64,000 nucleotides of DNA from Agrobacterium tumefaciens (lineage in GTDB: Bacteria > Pseudomonadota > Alphaproteobacteria > Rhizobiales > Rhizobiaceae), in contig NZ_JXQV01000030.1 of the NCBI RefSeq assembly GCF_000834635.1, positions 310,001 through 374,000 on the forward strand, in the 5' to 3' direction. Positions 1 to 9,100 of this stretch are shown here, in pieces. A program made the translations under genes and the position numbers. Below the pieces are notes generated by a model. The model was not told the origin of the DNA, did no database searches, and saw only the letters and a list, made by a program, of their open reading frames with translations. Positions within the stretch are counted from its first letter, which is position 1, and each line of letters starts with the position of its first letter.

Positions 1-741
1 GGGAAGTACGCCGACGACGGAAATTGGAATGGCGGCATCCTGAGTATCAACCGCCAGTCCGGTAAGATGACCCTCGCAGAGCAGTTAATAGCCCTCAAAG
101 GCATCGACGTCAGAGGCAACGCGACATTTTTAAATGAAGTCCTCGCCCCGACTTTCGTTGTCAAAGAGAACCCCGGAAACTTCAGTATTCTCAGGTGGCT
201 TCGTGGCAACCTACCCGCTTTCGACATAAGTCTTAACCCTGCGCAGGACTTCCAACTCAACACGTTCGCGAATGATGGCACATTCCTGTTCAACCCCCTC
301 TACATCTCGCGGCTGACCGGCGTTACAACTATCAACAACATTCGCCTTGGCAACAAAGCCACCGCCGCAGACATCACAGCCGCAACCGAGAACAAGTTCC
401 CCGATGCCAAGGCTGTCAAGGAAGCCATCGCGGCTAATGTGCCTCCTAGCCTGGGCGTAGCTCAATCTTGGCAAGACGTGGCGGCTTCTCGCTCTTTGGG
501 GACCGTTTACCAAAATACCACAGGCCGGACGATAGCCGTGGCCGTATACACTTCGTATGGTACGAGTTTTGAGGTCTCCACAAACGGCACGACTTTTTTG
601 CAACTTGGATATCCAATTTACGATGCCACTAGCGGCGGGACGTCCACAAGTATGGTTGCAAATGGTCCTTACGAAATCCCGCCCGGAAACTATTACCGGG
701 TTATCGGTGGGGTCATCAATTCTTGGAAGGAAATGCGATGA
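1..741 (+). CDS. Phage tail fibre protein, C-terminal part (5' end outside window)
   Basis: The frame is open from base 1, so the ATG at 67 is internal and the gene starts left of the window; 246 residues are visible. The C-terminal ~90 residues (from SWQDVAASRSLGTVYQN) resemble the receptor-binding end module found on many phage tail fibres: a Trp/Gln start, a T-G-R-T-I-A-V-A-V strand, and an N-G-P-Y-E-I-P-P-G-N-Y-Y turn. The middle part (LTGVTTINNIRLGNKATAADITAATE) looks like fibre shaft. Likely role: host recognition at the tail tip. The stop overlaps the next start (ATGA), so the two are translationally coupled. The family link rests on pattern recognition only. Confidence 0.75.
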   Translation, partial: GKYADDGNWNGGILSINRQSGKMTLAEQLIALKGIDVRGNATFLNEVLAPTFVVKENPGNFSILRWLRGNLPAFDISLNPAQDFQLNTFANDGTFLFNPLYISRLTGVTTINNIRLGNKATAADITAATENKFPDAKAVKEAIAANVPPSLGVAQSWQDVAASRSLGTVYQNTTGRTIAVAVYTSYGTSFEVSTNGTTFLQLGYPIYDATSGGTSTSMVANGPYEIPPGNYYRVIGGVINSWKEMR

Positions 742-1163
742 GTGAATTCGGCTTCTATCACCCGGATCGTGGATATTGGCAGACTACCAATGAGCCTTCC
801 GAGGAAATTCTCGAATCGTACCCGGAGGGCACTATCGAATACCCGTTAAAGCCCGGGACTAATTATAAGCCTGTGAACGGCGGATGGATATATGTTGAGC
901 CGGAGCCTGTACCAGCGGTGATGACGCCTGTCACCCGTCGCCAGTTGCGCTTGACGCTTGTACGCAACGGCATTTCTCTCGCGAGTGTCGAGGCTCTAAT
1001 CGCCAGCATGCCCGAAGGGATGCAGAAGGACGAAGCGCAGATTGAGTGGCAGGATGCCCAGACGTTTGAGCGAGAACATCCTACCTTGCTTCTGATCGCA
1101 CAAGCGCTCGATCTGACCCCGGCAAAGGTCGATGAATTGTGGATCAAGGCGATGGTTGCTTAG
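738..1163 (+). CDS. Small phage tail-associated protein (fibre assembly-like)
   Basis: 141 aa. The ATG at 738 was chosen over an upstream TTG at 723 because it overlaps the preceding stop as ATGA and follows the purine-rich GGAAGG by about 7 nt. The N-terminal ~60 residues (GFYHPDRGYWQTT...GGWIYVEPEP) resemble the short modules of fibre-chaperone-like proteins found after tail fibre genes. The C-terminal half (TRRQLRLTLVRNGISLASVEAL) is helical and recurs in small phage proteins. Exact function is not recognised; position suggests a fibre assembly helper. Confidence 0.6.
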   Translation: MSEFGFYHPDRGYWQTTNEPSEEILESYPEGTIEYPLKPGTNYKPVNGGWIYVEPEPVPAVMTPVTRRQLRLTLVRNGISLASVEALIASMPEGMQKDEAQIEWQDAQTFEREHPTLLLIAQALDLTPAKVDELWIKAMVA

Positions 1164-1189
1164 CGTACCCGCACCCCAGGAGCTTTTTG

Positions 1190-2923
1190 TTGGCGAAAAT
1201 TGTGATCTCAGCATTTGCAGGCGAGAAGCCCCTGATACTTCCACGTCTGCTACCCGAAACGGCGGCGACCGAAGCCATTGGGGTCCGCCTCGATGATGGA
1301 GGGCTGACGCCCATAAATGGTTCCCTGCTAACGGGCGAAACGGTTTCTGCGAACGGCAAAACAATCTACCGCCACCAAAACACATGGCTGTCGTGGCCGG
1401 GCGTGATTGATGCCGTTCCCGGCCCTGTCGCGCAGGACCGTCTCTATTTCACCGGCGATGGCGTACCGAAGATGCGCGTCGGCGGTGTGACCTATCCGTT
1501 GAAGGTACAGCGCCCCGCCGCGGCGGTTGTCGCCGCTGTGAGCGGCACCGGTACTGGAGACGTCCAAAGCCGAACCTATGTCTACACCTACGTCACAAGC
1601 TTTGGTGAAGAAACCGCACCGTCTCCCGGCTCTGTGATTGTCGATTGGAAGCCGGGTCAGACCGTGACCCTGAGCGGCTTAGCGGGCCCGCCTGCAGGCC
1701 GCGCTATCACCCTACAGCGCATCTACCGGTCACAGACAGGATCGAGCGGAACTTATCTGTACCTAATCGCAGAACGGGCAGCCAGCGCGGCGAACTTCGT
1801 CGACACCGTCGCCGTTGATGCCTTTCAAGAAGCCTTGCCTTCTGCTGGCTGGGACGAGCCCCCGGACACGCTGACCGGTATTACCTCGATGCCGAACGGC
1901 ATGATGGCAGCGTTTATTGGCCGGGACGTCTACTTCGCCGAACCATGGCGGCCACACACATGGCCTGAGAAATACGTTATGACCTGCGACAGCGACGTTG
2001 TCGGCCTTGCCTCCATTGGCTCTGTGCTCGTGGTGATGACCAAAGCCAATCCATACATGATGAGCGGGTCGCATCCCGATTCGATGCAGAGCGTAAAGCT
2101 CGAGGCGAATTTCCCTTGCATCAACGCGCGCGCAATCGTCGATCTCGGGTTTGCCATTTGCTACCCAAGCAATGACGGGCTCATTTCGGTGAGAGCGTCG
2201 GGCGAAGTTAGCCTGGTGACAGAGCAACTTTTCCGGCGAGACGACTGGCAAGCCCTTTCTCCCCAGACTGCTATCGGAGCCCAACACGGCAACATCTATT
2301 TACTGTTCTATGACACAACCAATTCCGCAGGAGCGCGCGACGCTGGCGCATTGTTCATCAATGTCAACGCGGCACCGTTTCTCGCGCGATCCGGTGAGAC
2401 CGCTGATGCGCTGTATTTTGAGATCGAATCGTCGGCGCTGTTTTTCAAGCGATCCGGCGATATGAACGTCTACAGGTTTGATGACCCGGCAGGGTTCCCC
2501 GAGAGCTACTCTTGGAAGTCCAAGGAGTATTGGTTACCTCGCCCTGGCACATTCGGCGCACTACTGGTGGACCAAGGTTCAATAACCGATACGACGGCAG
2601 CGGATAGGATCGCAGAGGAGCGAGCGCGGATCATCGCGATCAATGCTGCCACATTCGCATCAGGCAACCTTCAGTCCGCCGTTAACGAACATGCCTTGGG
2701 CTCGATGGCTTTGAATGGCGACGCAATGTTGCCTTTGCCTCTACCCCTCGCCGCAAACATCAGCGTTTTTGCGGATGGAAAACTCATCGGCACGGCGAAT
2801 AAGATCGGTGAGGTATGTCGCCTCCCCGCGAAGAATGCTCGGTGCTGGGAGATCGCCGTTCAGTCCAACCTGCCAATTGGCAGCATTTCGCTCGCCACTG
2901 CCGTCAGCGAGCTCCGGGGTTAA
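1190..2923 (+). CDS. Large virion structural protein, possibly tail tube/connector
   Basis: 577 aa from a TTG start at 1190, chosen because AGGAG (1178-1182) sits 7 nt upstream; the open frame extends to 1139 without another good start. The protein is rich in beta strands with repeated short blades (for example TSMPNGMMAAFIGRDVYFAEP and ISVRASGEVSLV), as in beta-propeller nozzle or stabiliser proteins of short-tailed phages. No transmembrane segment or catalytic motif is visible. It sits between fibre genes and internal virion proteins, which supports a virion role. The specific assignment as nozzle/connector is inference. Confidence 0.6.
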   Translation: MAKIVISAFAGEKPLILPRLLPETAATEAIGVRLDDGGLTPINGSLLTGETVSANGKTIYRHQNTWLSWPGVIDAVPGPVAQDRLYFTGDGVPKMRVGGVTYPLKVQRPAAAVVAAVSGTGTGDVQSRTYVYTYVTSFGEETAPSPGSVIVDWKPGQTVTLSGLAGPPAGRAITLQRIYRSQTGSSGTYLYLIAERAASAANFVDTVAVDAFQEALPSAGWDEPPDTLTGITSMPNGMMAAFIGRDVYFAEPWRPHTWPEKYVMTCDSDVVGLASIGSVLVVMTKANPYMMSGSHPDSMQSVKLEANFPCINARAIVDLGFAICYPSNDGLISVRASGEVSLVTEQLFRRDDWQALSPQTAIGAQHGNIYLLFYDTTNSAGARDAGALFINVNAAPFLARSGETADALYFEIESSALFFKRSGDMNVYRFDDPAGFPESYSWKSKEYWLPRPGTFGALLVDQGSITDTTAADRIAEERARIIAINAATFASGNLQSAVNEHALGSMALNGDAMLPLPLPLAANISVFADGKLIGTANKIGEVCRLPAKNARCWEIAVQSNLPIGSISLATAVSELRG

Positions 2924-2925
2924 CG

Positions 2926-3174
2926 ATGACATCGCCACAGCAAATCGTAGAAAAGGTGGAAATCCTCGACGGCTCTCGTGCTGGCGCGAGAGATAAAGCA
3001 GCGGTTCGGATCGAGGACATCAAAGAGCTACTGCAGCTCGCTCAGGTGAAAACCCAAACGCTTACAGCCGCGCCCACGATGGGAGACTTCAACTCACTGC
3101 TCAAAGACATCACCGAGATTTCAAACCGGCTTAACTCGATAGCTATTTCTATCCAGAAGAAGATCATTCGATGA
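2926..3174 (+). CDS. Small phage structural-module protein
   Basis: 82 aa, starting at ATG 2926 two bases after the previous stop, with CGGGG upstream as a weak ribosome site. The protein is largely helical (IKELLQLAQVKTQTL, LLKDITEISNRLNSIAISIQKKI), suggesting a short coiled coil. Its stop overlaps the following start (ATGA at 3171-3174). Function unknown; conserved placement before a GNAT-like gene and the internal virion proteins suggests a structural or assembly role. Confidence 0.6.
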   Translation: MTSPQQIVEKVEILDGSRAGARDKAAVRIEDIKELLQLAQVKTQTLTAAPTMGDFNSLLKDITEISNRLNSIAISIQKKIIR

Positions 3175-3623
3175 CGAAAGAGGTCATCTATGGCCCGAAT
3201 GACGAGTTGGTGGCTTTGGCTGCGCAGCGCGGAAAGCTAAGCTTCCGCGACGATGCTAAAGCCATCGCGATCAGGTCTGCGCATGACATTGACGGTGTAG
3301 TAGTTTTCGACGCCTTCACCACGCGCGGCTGCTGGGTGTCCGTCGTATCGAATGGCACCCGTCGATGGATCACCCGAGAGCTGATAATCAAAGTTTTCTG
3401 CTACCCGTTCCTGCAGCTCGGGTACCCTCGCCTCAATTCTTTTGTGTCGGTCAACAACGCCGATGCCATTCGTTTTAACGAGCATTTTGGGTTCCAGCGC
3501 GAAGGGTTGATGCGCAGAGCTGGCGACGACGGAGAGGACTTGATCGTTTACGGTATGCTTCGTGAAGAATGCCGATGGCTCCCTGAACGCTTCGCTGGAA
3601 AAACAGGCCGCGCAGCTATATAA
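3171..3623 (+). CDS. GNAT-fold acetyltransferase-like phage protein
   Basis: 150 aa, start coupled to the previous stop. The C-terminal half has the usual GNAT ending: FVSVNNADAIRFNEHFGFQREGLMRR followed by DLIVYGMLREEC, equivalent to the N-x-x-S/A-x-x-hydrophobic-Y-x-x-x-G-F motif and the last strand. The acetyl-CoA pyrophosphate loop (Q/R-x-x-G-x-G/A) is not evident around ITRELIIKVFCYPFLQLG, so catalytic activity is uncertain. Comparable GNAT-like proteins occur in structural modules of podovirus-type phages, role unresolved. Confidence 0.7.
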   Translation: MTKEVIYGPNDELVALAAQRGKLSFRDDAKAIAIRSAHDIDGVVVFDAFTTRGCWVSVVSNGTRRWITRELIIKVFCYPFLQLGYPRLNSFVSVNNADAIRFNEHFGFQREGLMRRAGDDGEDLIVYGMLREECRWLPERFAGKTGRAAI

Positions 3624-3645
3624 CTGATCCAACGCGCATGAGTGC
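3617..3645 (+). promoter_or_regulatory. Promoter-like TATATA plus shared 12-mer GCGCATGAGTGC (copy C)
   Basis: A TATATA box (3617-3622) is followed 11 nt later by GCGCATGAGTGC (3634-3645), ending 25 nt before the chosen start of the internal virion protein gene. The same 12-mer occurs twice more in the window (minus strand, 21285-21296 and 25245-25256), each time in the sense direction just upstream of a phage late gene and downstream of a TATAA-like box. A phage-specific promoter or leader element is inferred. The -35 here is weak. Confidence 0.5.
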
Positions 3646-3670
3646 TGACCCCTATTTTAAAGGCAGCACC

Positions 3671-4828
3671 ATGGGCAAAAGCAGCAACTCCGCACCAGCG
3701 CCAGATCCACAGATCGGAGCCGCCGCGCTTAAACAAGCGGAGACCGGCGAAAAGTGGCTTGAATTTGCCACTGATGCGTTCGCCGTCTCCCAAGTCCGCC
3801 AAAAGGAACTAGATGCTCTCACGACGAAGGTGACAGAGCAGCAGTTAGGCCTTGCGACAGATCAGGCAGGCTGGGCCAAAAAGGATCGCGAGCGCTATGA
3901 GAGCGTCTATAAGCCGATTGAAGACGACTTCATAAAAGAAGCGACCAACTATGCGACCGACGCGCGTCAATCCGAAGCCGCGGCGGAAGCGCGAGCCGAC
4001 GTCCAGTCAGCAGCGGCTACGAACCGTGCTGCCACCGAGCGGGCGAACGCGTCGATGGGTGTCACACCAGGTAGCGGCAGGTTTACCGGCGTCCAGGCGG
4101 CGGGCGACCTCGGCGTGACATTGGCCGAGGCTGGCGCGTCGAACGCGGCGCGACAAGGTGTCCGAGATAAAGGCCTAGCGCTCAAGGCGGACGTCGCCAA
4201 CCTCGGGCGAGGACTGCCCGCGCAGGCCGCGGCTGGTGCCGGTGGCAGTGTGGCGGCCAGCGGTACGGCCCTCTCAGGCAATCAGGCGACGAATGGGCAG
4301 TCCCTCGCCGCCAGCACTATCATGAATTCCGGCTTCAGCGGCGCGATGCAGGGCTATGCTGGACAGGCCAATACCTTGAACCAACAGTATGGCTTGCAGC
4401 TCGACGGATGGAAGGCGCAGCAGCAAGCCAACGCGCAGAGCGCTGCTGGCATCGGCAGCTTCCTCGGAGGCGCTGCGGGCCTCATCTTCTCCGACGAGGA
4501 GTTGAAGGAAAACAAAGAGGAAATCCCGGACGGCGAGGCTTTGGAAGCGCTGAAGGCCATGCCCATTGAGGAATGGGACTATAAGGAGGGCGTGGCGGAC
4601 GAAGGCCGCCATGTCGGAACCTACGCGCAGGATTTCCAACGGGAGACCGGGCGCGGTGATGGCCACACCATACCGGTTCAGGACGCCCTCGGCATCACGA
4701 TGAAAGCCGTTCAGGACATGGACAAGAAGCTCGATGCCACCATCGAGGCGATTGGGTTAGGCGGGGTTAGCCCGACCAAGCGCAAGCCATCAGTTCCACA
4801 GGTCGCACAACAGGAGAATGCAGCATGA
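3671..4828 (+). CDS. Internal virion protein with C-terminal S74-type chaperone domain
   Basis: 385 aa. Start at ATG 3671 (AAAGG at 3659-3663) rather than ATG 3638, which has no ribosome site and lies in the shared 12-mer. Residues 1-270 are Ala/Gly/Gln-rich and helical, as in ejection proteins of short-tailed phages. Residues ~274-365 match the intramolecular chaperone (Peptidase_S74 type) domain: SDEELKENKEEI, then ALKAMPIEEWDYKEG, GTYAQDFQRETG and DALGITMKAVQDMDKKL. Ser274 and Lys279 fit the S-D-x-x-L-K self-cleavage dyad, so the C-terminal ~110 residues may be cut off after folding. The gene overlaps the next by ATGA. Confidence 0.72.
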   Translation: MGKSSNSAPAPDPQIGAAALKQAETGEKWLEFATDAFAVSQVRQKELDALTTKVTEQQLGLATDQAGWAKKDRERYESVYKPIEDDFIKEATNYATDARQSEAAAEARADVQSAAATNRAATERANASMGVTPGSGRFTGVQAAGDLGVTLAEAGASNAARQGVRDKGLALKADVANLGRGLPAQAAAGAGGSVAASGTALSGNQATNGQSLAASTIMNSGFSGAMQGYAGQANTLNQQYGLQLDGWKAQQQANAQSAAGIGSFLGGAAGLIFSDEELKENKEEIPDGEALEALKAMPIEEWDYKEGVADEGRHVGTYAQDFQRETGRGDGHTIPVQDALGITMKAVQDMDKKLDATIEAIGLGGVSPTKRKPSVPQVAQQENAA

Positions 4829-6123
4829 GTTTGGCAATTGGCCTTGGCGGCTTCATGGACGGATTCACCGGTGGCATGAGAGCCCGCGATTCGATGGATG
4901 ATCGCAAGCGGAAGACGGTGCTACAGGAACGGCAGGACGTCGAATACAATCGATCGCTCGACCAACGCAACGCTGTCGACCAGATCAACAAAGACGCCCG
5001 CTCGACATTCGATACTCAGGTGGCGGCCGGGACGCAGAAGCCGGACAACTTCGACCAGTTTTGGAGCACATACGCCGTTCCGAAGCTGAAAAATACCTAT
5101 CTCGCTAATGGTGACATGGACAACGCCAAGCGCGTTCAGGAGTGGGGCGACAGCGAGGACGCAAAGACAGGTGCCAAGCTGTTCTCCGGCGCGCTGGTGA
5201 AGGCGCAGACCGGCGACAGCGCTGGCGCTCTTGCCGATGTCATGCAGGCGGGAAAGATCAAGGGCTACATCGACAATGGCTATGAGGTTCTTGGGCAGGA
5301 GCCCATTCTAACACCTGACGGTAAGCCGCGTGGCTTCCGCATCTCGCTGAAGATGCCCGACGGCAAAGAGGTGCAGCAGGATATTCAAACCGCTGACCTG
5401 CCAAAGCTGATCGCTACTTTCGGCAATCCTGAAGCCGCATGGAACAGCCAAATCGCAGCGCGGGCCGCTACCGAAAAAGAAGCCGGCGAGATGCGTACGT
5501 ACGAGCAGAAAAAGAAAATCGATAAGCAGTACGGCGTTGGGGACACCAGACATCGCGGCGATGCGATCAAGTCATTGCGCAAGCGGTTTGATGGCGGATT
5601 GGCTGGCGATGAGAAGAAGTTCGACGACATGTCTCCCGAGGAAAAAGAGAAACTTGTTGCCGACGAGCTCGAGCTGATAAGCGGCCAGCCAGGCCTAGCA
5701 GGCCAAGCTGCTCCTGTGCGTCCTGAAAAGAAAGTGCTGGTCGATACCGTTACCGGCAAACAGGTTCAGACGGCCTCTCCAAGCCCTGCCCCATCGCAGC
5801 CCGAGCGGCGGCAGAAGGATGACAATGCGAGAACCGCGACGCCGAGAGAGGCTCCAATACCAGGCGTCCCCGCCCGCGCTCAAGATAGCGTTCGCAGGCG
5901 GATAGAGGATCTGAAAAGCAGACCCACATCGGATGCCCCCGGAGTTGTAGCGCCCTCACAGGATCAGGCTGTTAGCAAGGCTAATGCCGCCCTTGAGGGT
6001 GGGGCGTCGGTAGAAGAGGTCGCAACAGGGCTGCACGAGGCGGGAGTGCCTGAGTGGCAATGGCCCAAGGTAGTGCAAGAGGCGCTGCGAGCCCGGCAAC
6101 AGTCTTATGGATTGAACCCTTAA
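4825..6123 (+). CDS. Phage internal virion / structural protein
   Basis: 432 aa, start coupled (ATGA) to the previous gene. N-terminus is glycine-rich (GLGGFMDGFTGGMRARD), the middle is helical and charged, and the last ~130 residues are Pro/Ala/Gln-rich and probably disordered. This architecture and place (after an S74-ended virion protein, before the giant protein) fit an ejection/internal core protein. No enzymatic motif seen. It is the last gene of the left plus-strand operon; transcription should stop at the hairpin at 6127-6151. Confidence 0.55.
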   Translation: MSLAIGLGGFMDGFTGGMRARDSMDDRKRKTVLQERQDVEYNRSLDQRNAVDQINKDARSTFDTQVAAGTQKPDNFDQFWSTYAVPKLKNTYLANGDMDNAKRVQEWGDSEDAKTGAKLFSGALVKAQTGDSAGALADVMQAGKIKGYIDNGYEVLGQEPILTPDGKPRGFRISLKMPDGKEVQQDIQTADLPKLIATFGNPEAAWNSQIAARAATEKEAGEMRTYEQKKKIDKQYGVGDTRHRGDAIKSLRKRFDGGLAGDEKKFDDMSPEEKEKLVADELELISGQPGLAGQAAPVRPEKKVLVDTVTGKQVQTASPSPAPSQPERRQKDDNARTATPREAPIPGVPARAQDSVRRRIEDLKSRPTSDAPGVVAPSQDQAVSKANAALEGGASVEEVATGLHEAGVPEWQWPKVVQEALRARQQSYGLNP

Positions 6124-6126
6124 AAC

Positions 6127-6151
6127 AAAGGCCCGCGTAATGCGGGCCTTT
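6127..6151. terminator. Bidirectional hairpin terminator between convergent phage operons
   Basis: Perfect 10-bp inverted repeat AAAGGCCCGC / GCGGGCCTTT with a 5-nt loop (GTAAT). A-rich flank on the left and T-rich flank on the right make it usable from both directions. It separates the plus-strand structural operon from the 3' end of the minus-strand giant gene. Confidence 0.85.
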
Positions 6152-6174
6152 CGCTTTGAGTTTGAGCTCGGAGC

Positions 6175-9100
6175 CTACCGATAGATCGGTTCGGCCATCT
6201 TCTCTCTGAGCTGCGTTCCGAGCGCCTTATTCCCAATCAACACGCCGTCTTCGCGTTTCGCCGCATTCTTCGTCCGCGTCTGGATCGAGCGCTTCAGCGT
6301 CTCTTGCTTGATCGGGAACGCGGCATGGATGCGAACCGCGTTGAACTTCTTGATGCCGTCCAACGCCTCTGTGGCGGTTTCCTTGTCGCCTGCCATCGTC
6401 GCCATTGCCCATTTGTTGATGAGCCGCTGGCGCTTCCGCTTAACGGAGGTTTCAGCGTTCTTCAGCGCGCTGTTGCGCTCCCAAGTCTCTGACACTTTCG
6501 CCGGCGTGAAGCCGAGCGCCTGTGCGGCGATATCGGTCGCGTCGATCTGATCCTTTGCCAGTATCTGGTCTTTGCCGATGGTGGAGAGGCCTTCCTGCGA
6601 ATATCGATAGGCTTTCATCAGATCGCGTATCGCTTTCGGCGCCATCATCTCGATGCCGCGGGCTATGTCACCATCGTCGGTCATAACGCGGAAGCCGGTA
6701 TAGAGCTGCTCGCCGAGGCTGACAGTAGCGCCAAGGCTTTGCGCCAACCAATACTGATACTCGTCCTTGCCCTGCAACTCGCGGGTTGGAGACCGGAACC
6801 ACAGATCCGGCATGCCGATGCGCGATGAAAGATCGATCCCTAGGTAGTGACCAGGTGCGCCGTTGAGCAGGATGCCACCCAGCTGGGGCCCGAGGATATC
6901 GACGACATCAGCCTTGAATTGATCTTCGAACGCCATCGGATCGTCGTCATCGCCAAACATCATTCCGGCGATCATCATTGCCAAGCTGAAACCCATGGTG
7001 CCGGTCACACCCGCCATTGCCGTCATCATGCCCAACACGCCTGCGAGCTGGTAGCGCGCTTCCTTGCGGGCCTGCGCTGTCTCGCCCTTCATCGACTGGT
7101 GGATGTCTCGAATGACGCGGTAGAGCATGTTGATATTGTGCTGGCGGAAAACGAGCGCCACCTTGGCGAAGTCGTTCTGCAGGACCGCTGGTCGCGAGCT
7201 GTTTGAGTAATCAAAGTGGGTTTTCCACGTCAGATCATGAGCCGTATCGATGGCTTCGGACGTGTTCTGCCCGCTGTCGCGTGCCATGCGATAGGCGGCC
7301 AAAGCCGTAACCTCACGGTTCCAAACCTCGGCGCGGTGGAAAGCCCACGAGATTTTCTCCATGACCTTGGCCCGCAGTGGCGTGTATTCAACGCCCGTCT
7401 CGCCCACGCCTGCCAGATCGTGGCTCTGGGTGCGGTCGATCAATCCGGATTCGTAGAAGGCGTCCATTGCCTTCTTTTCGTCGCCGGTGAGCCGGTCACT
7501 GATAACCGTGCCTTTCCCAGCCAGCGAATCCGCCGAGGCTTTGCCCAGCGCGGACGCTGCCTTTCCAAATCCACCGAACTTGGCGCTAAGCACCGGCAGG
7601 CCGAGCATGACAGTTTGTGTCATGTTGACCAATGCGGCACCGGGAGATGCGGCCAGATACCAGACGAACGCTGTGCTGGTCATGGTCTGAGCAACTTTAC
7701 TGCCCGTTGGGTTCATCACCCAGTTGTGGCGGTTAGACAGTTCATTGGCGAGCGTCATAGCCCGCGTCTGATCATCAGCTTCCTTTGCCTGATCAGCAGT
7801 CTTGTTGACGAGCTCCTGAAGCTCGAGCCCGTACTTCAATCGTGCCATCTGGTGAGCGGCATGGAACATGTGGGAGGAGAACACGCGCAGGGCATCCTGA
7901 GTAAAGCCAACGGTGCCCTTACGGTGAATGAAGCGCTTCCGGGCGGAGAGGTCCGGCATCGATTCGAGATAACGCTGCCAGATCTGGTCCATCACGTCGC
8001 CGCCGACGTTGGAGCCGCCGAGGATCTCTTCAATCTCGGCAACGATGCGCGGGTCCATGGCCTTGCGCATGTCTCCACCAGCCTCCATCACGCCCACCTC
8101 AACCTTGCCGGCTGGATAGTCTTGGCGCATCTCACGGGCCATACGGTCACGTTCGGCAGCGGTCTCATGTTTGGAGAAGCTATGCACCGCGCCATCGATG
8201 TCTCTTACGGTCACAAAGTACCGACCGAAACGGCCCAGCGGGAAGTAAGGAGCCTCAACGCGGCTGTTTTCAAAGGCGATGCGCATCTTCGTCAACCGAG
8301 CTTTGGCGGCCCAGCGTGACTTCGTCGTCTCTGCCTTGTAAGCGCTGGTCGCATCTTCCTCGGCGTTCTTCTTATCGAGCCCCGAGAGCCTTGCGTCCTT
8401 GATCTTCTGCATCGTCCGCTTGTAACGATCCTCGGCGTTGCGCTGCGCGATCTCCTGCGCCTTCCGAACGTTGTCCAGGAGGATTTCGTCAAGCTCGTCA
8501 GCCTGTTTTCCATAGGCGCTGCTGACGTTGTTGAAGAGCGCTTGTCCTTTTGGCGGCATAGCCAGGTATCGCTTACGCAACGCACCATACCCCGGCTTAG
8601 CCTTTGTTTCCTCGTCGGTACTGGATGGGTCGATACCGGCCAAGGTGGCGTCATGCATCAGATCAGCAAGAGCCTGCGCCTTTGCCTTGTCTTTACCGGC
8701 AAAGCCCAGCCGGGTGTATTTCAGCCAGTCCTGCGCCAAAGCATCGGCCTCGGCGTGCTTGGTGCCCCTGAACGCGTCCATCGACCGCTTGACGCGCAAA
8801 TAGTCGCCGACGGCGGTCATGTTGGACCGTGCCAGTTCGCTGAAATAGTTGAGCGGGATGGTTTTGAGTAGAGCAGGCTGGATGTCGGTGAGCTTGCCGC
8901 GCAAGTCCTCAACGATGCGGTCCGTGGTTACTCGCTTGGCGTTGGCGCTTCGCTTTTCTGCTCCGCGCTCTTTTCCCTGATAATCTGGCGAGCTTGTTTC
9001 AGATAGGCCTGTCGTTCCGGGTCTCGCGCTGACCACTGGCTGACCGACGCTTGCCAATCCTTCCACTTCTGCAACGTGTCGAATGTCGCGGGCGGATCGT

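Noticed and set aside
3638-3670. ATG 3638 as start of the internal virion protein
   Set aside because: No ribosome site and it lies inside the 12-mer shared by three leaders; ATG 3671 has AAAGG at good spacing.
7216-8319. Plus-strand open frame of 367 codons antisense to the giant gene
   Set aside because: His/Arg/Gly-rich shadow of a well-supported minus-strand domain region (PLxRFG part); no ribosome site, no domain.
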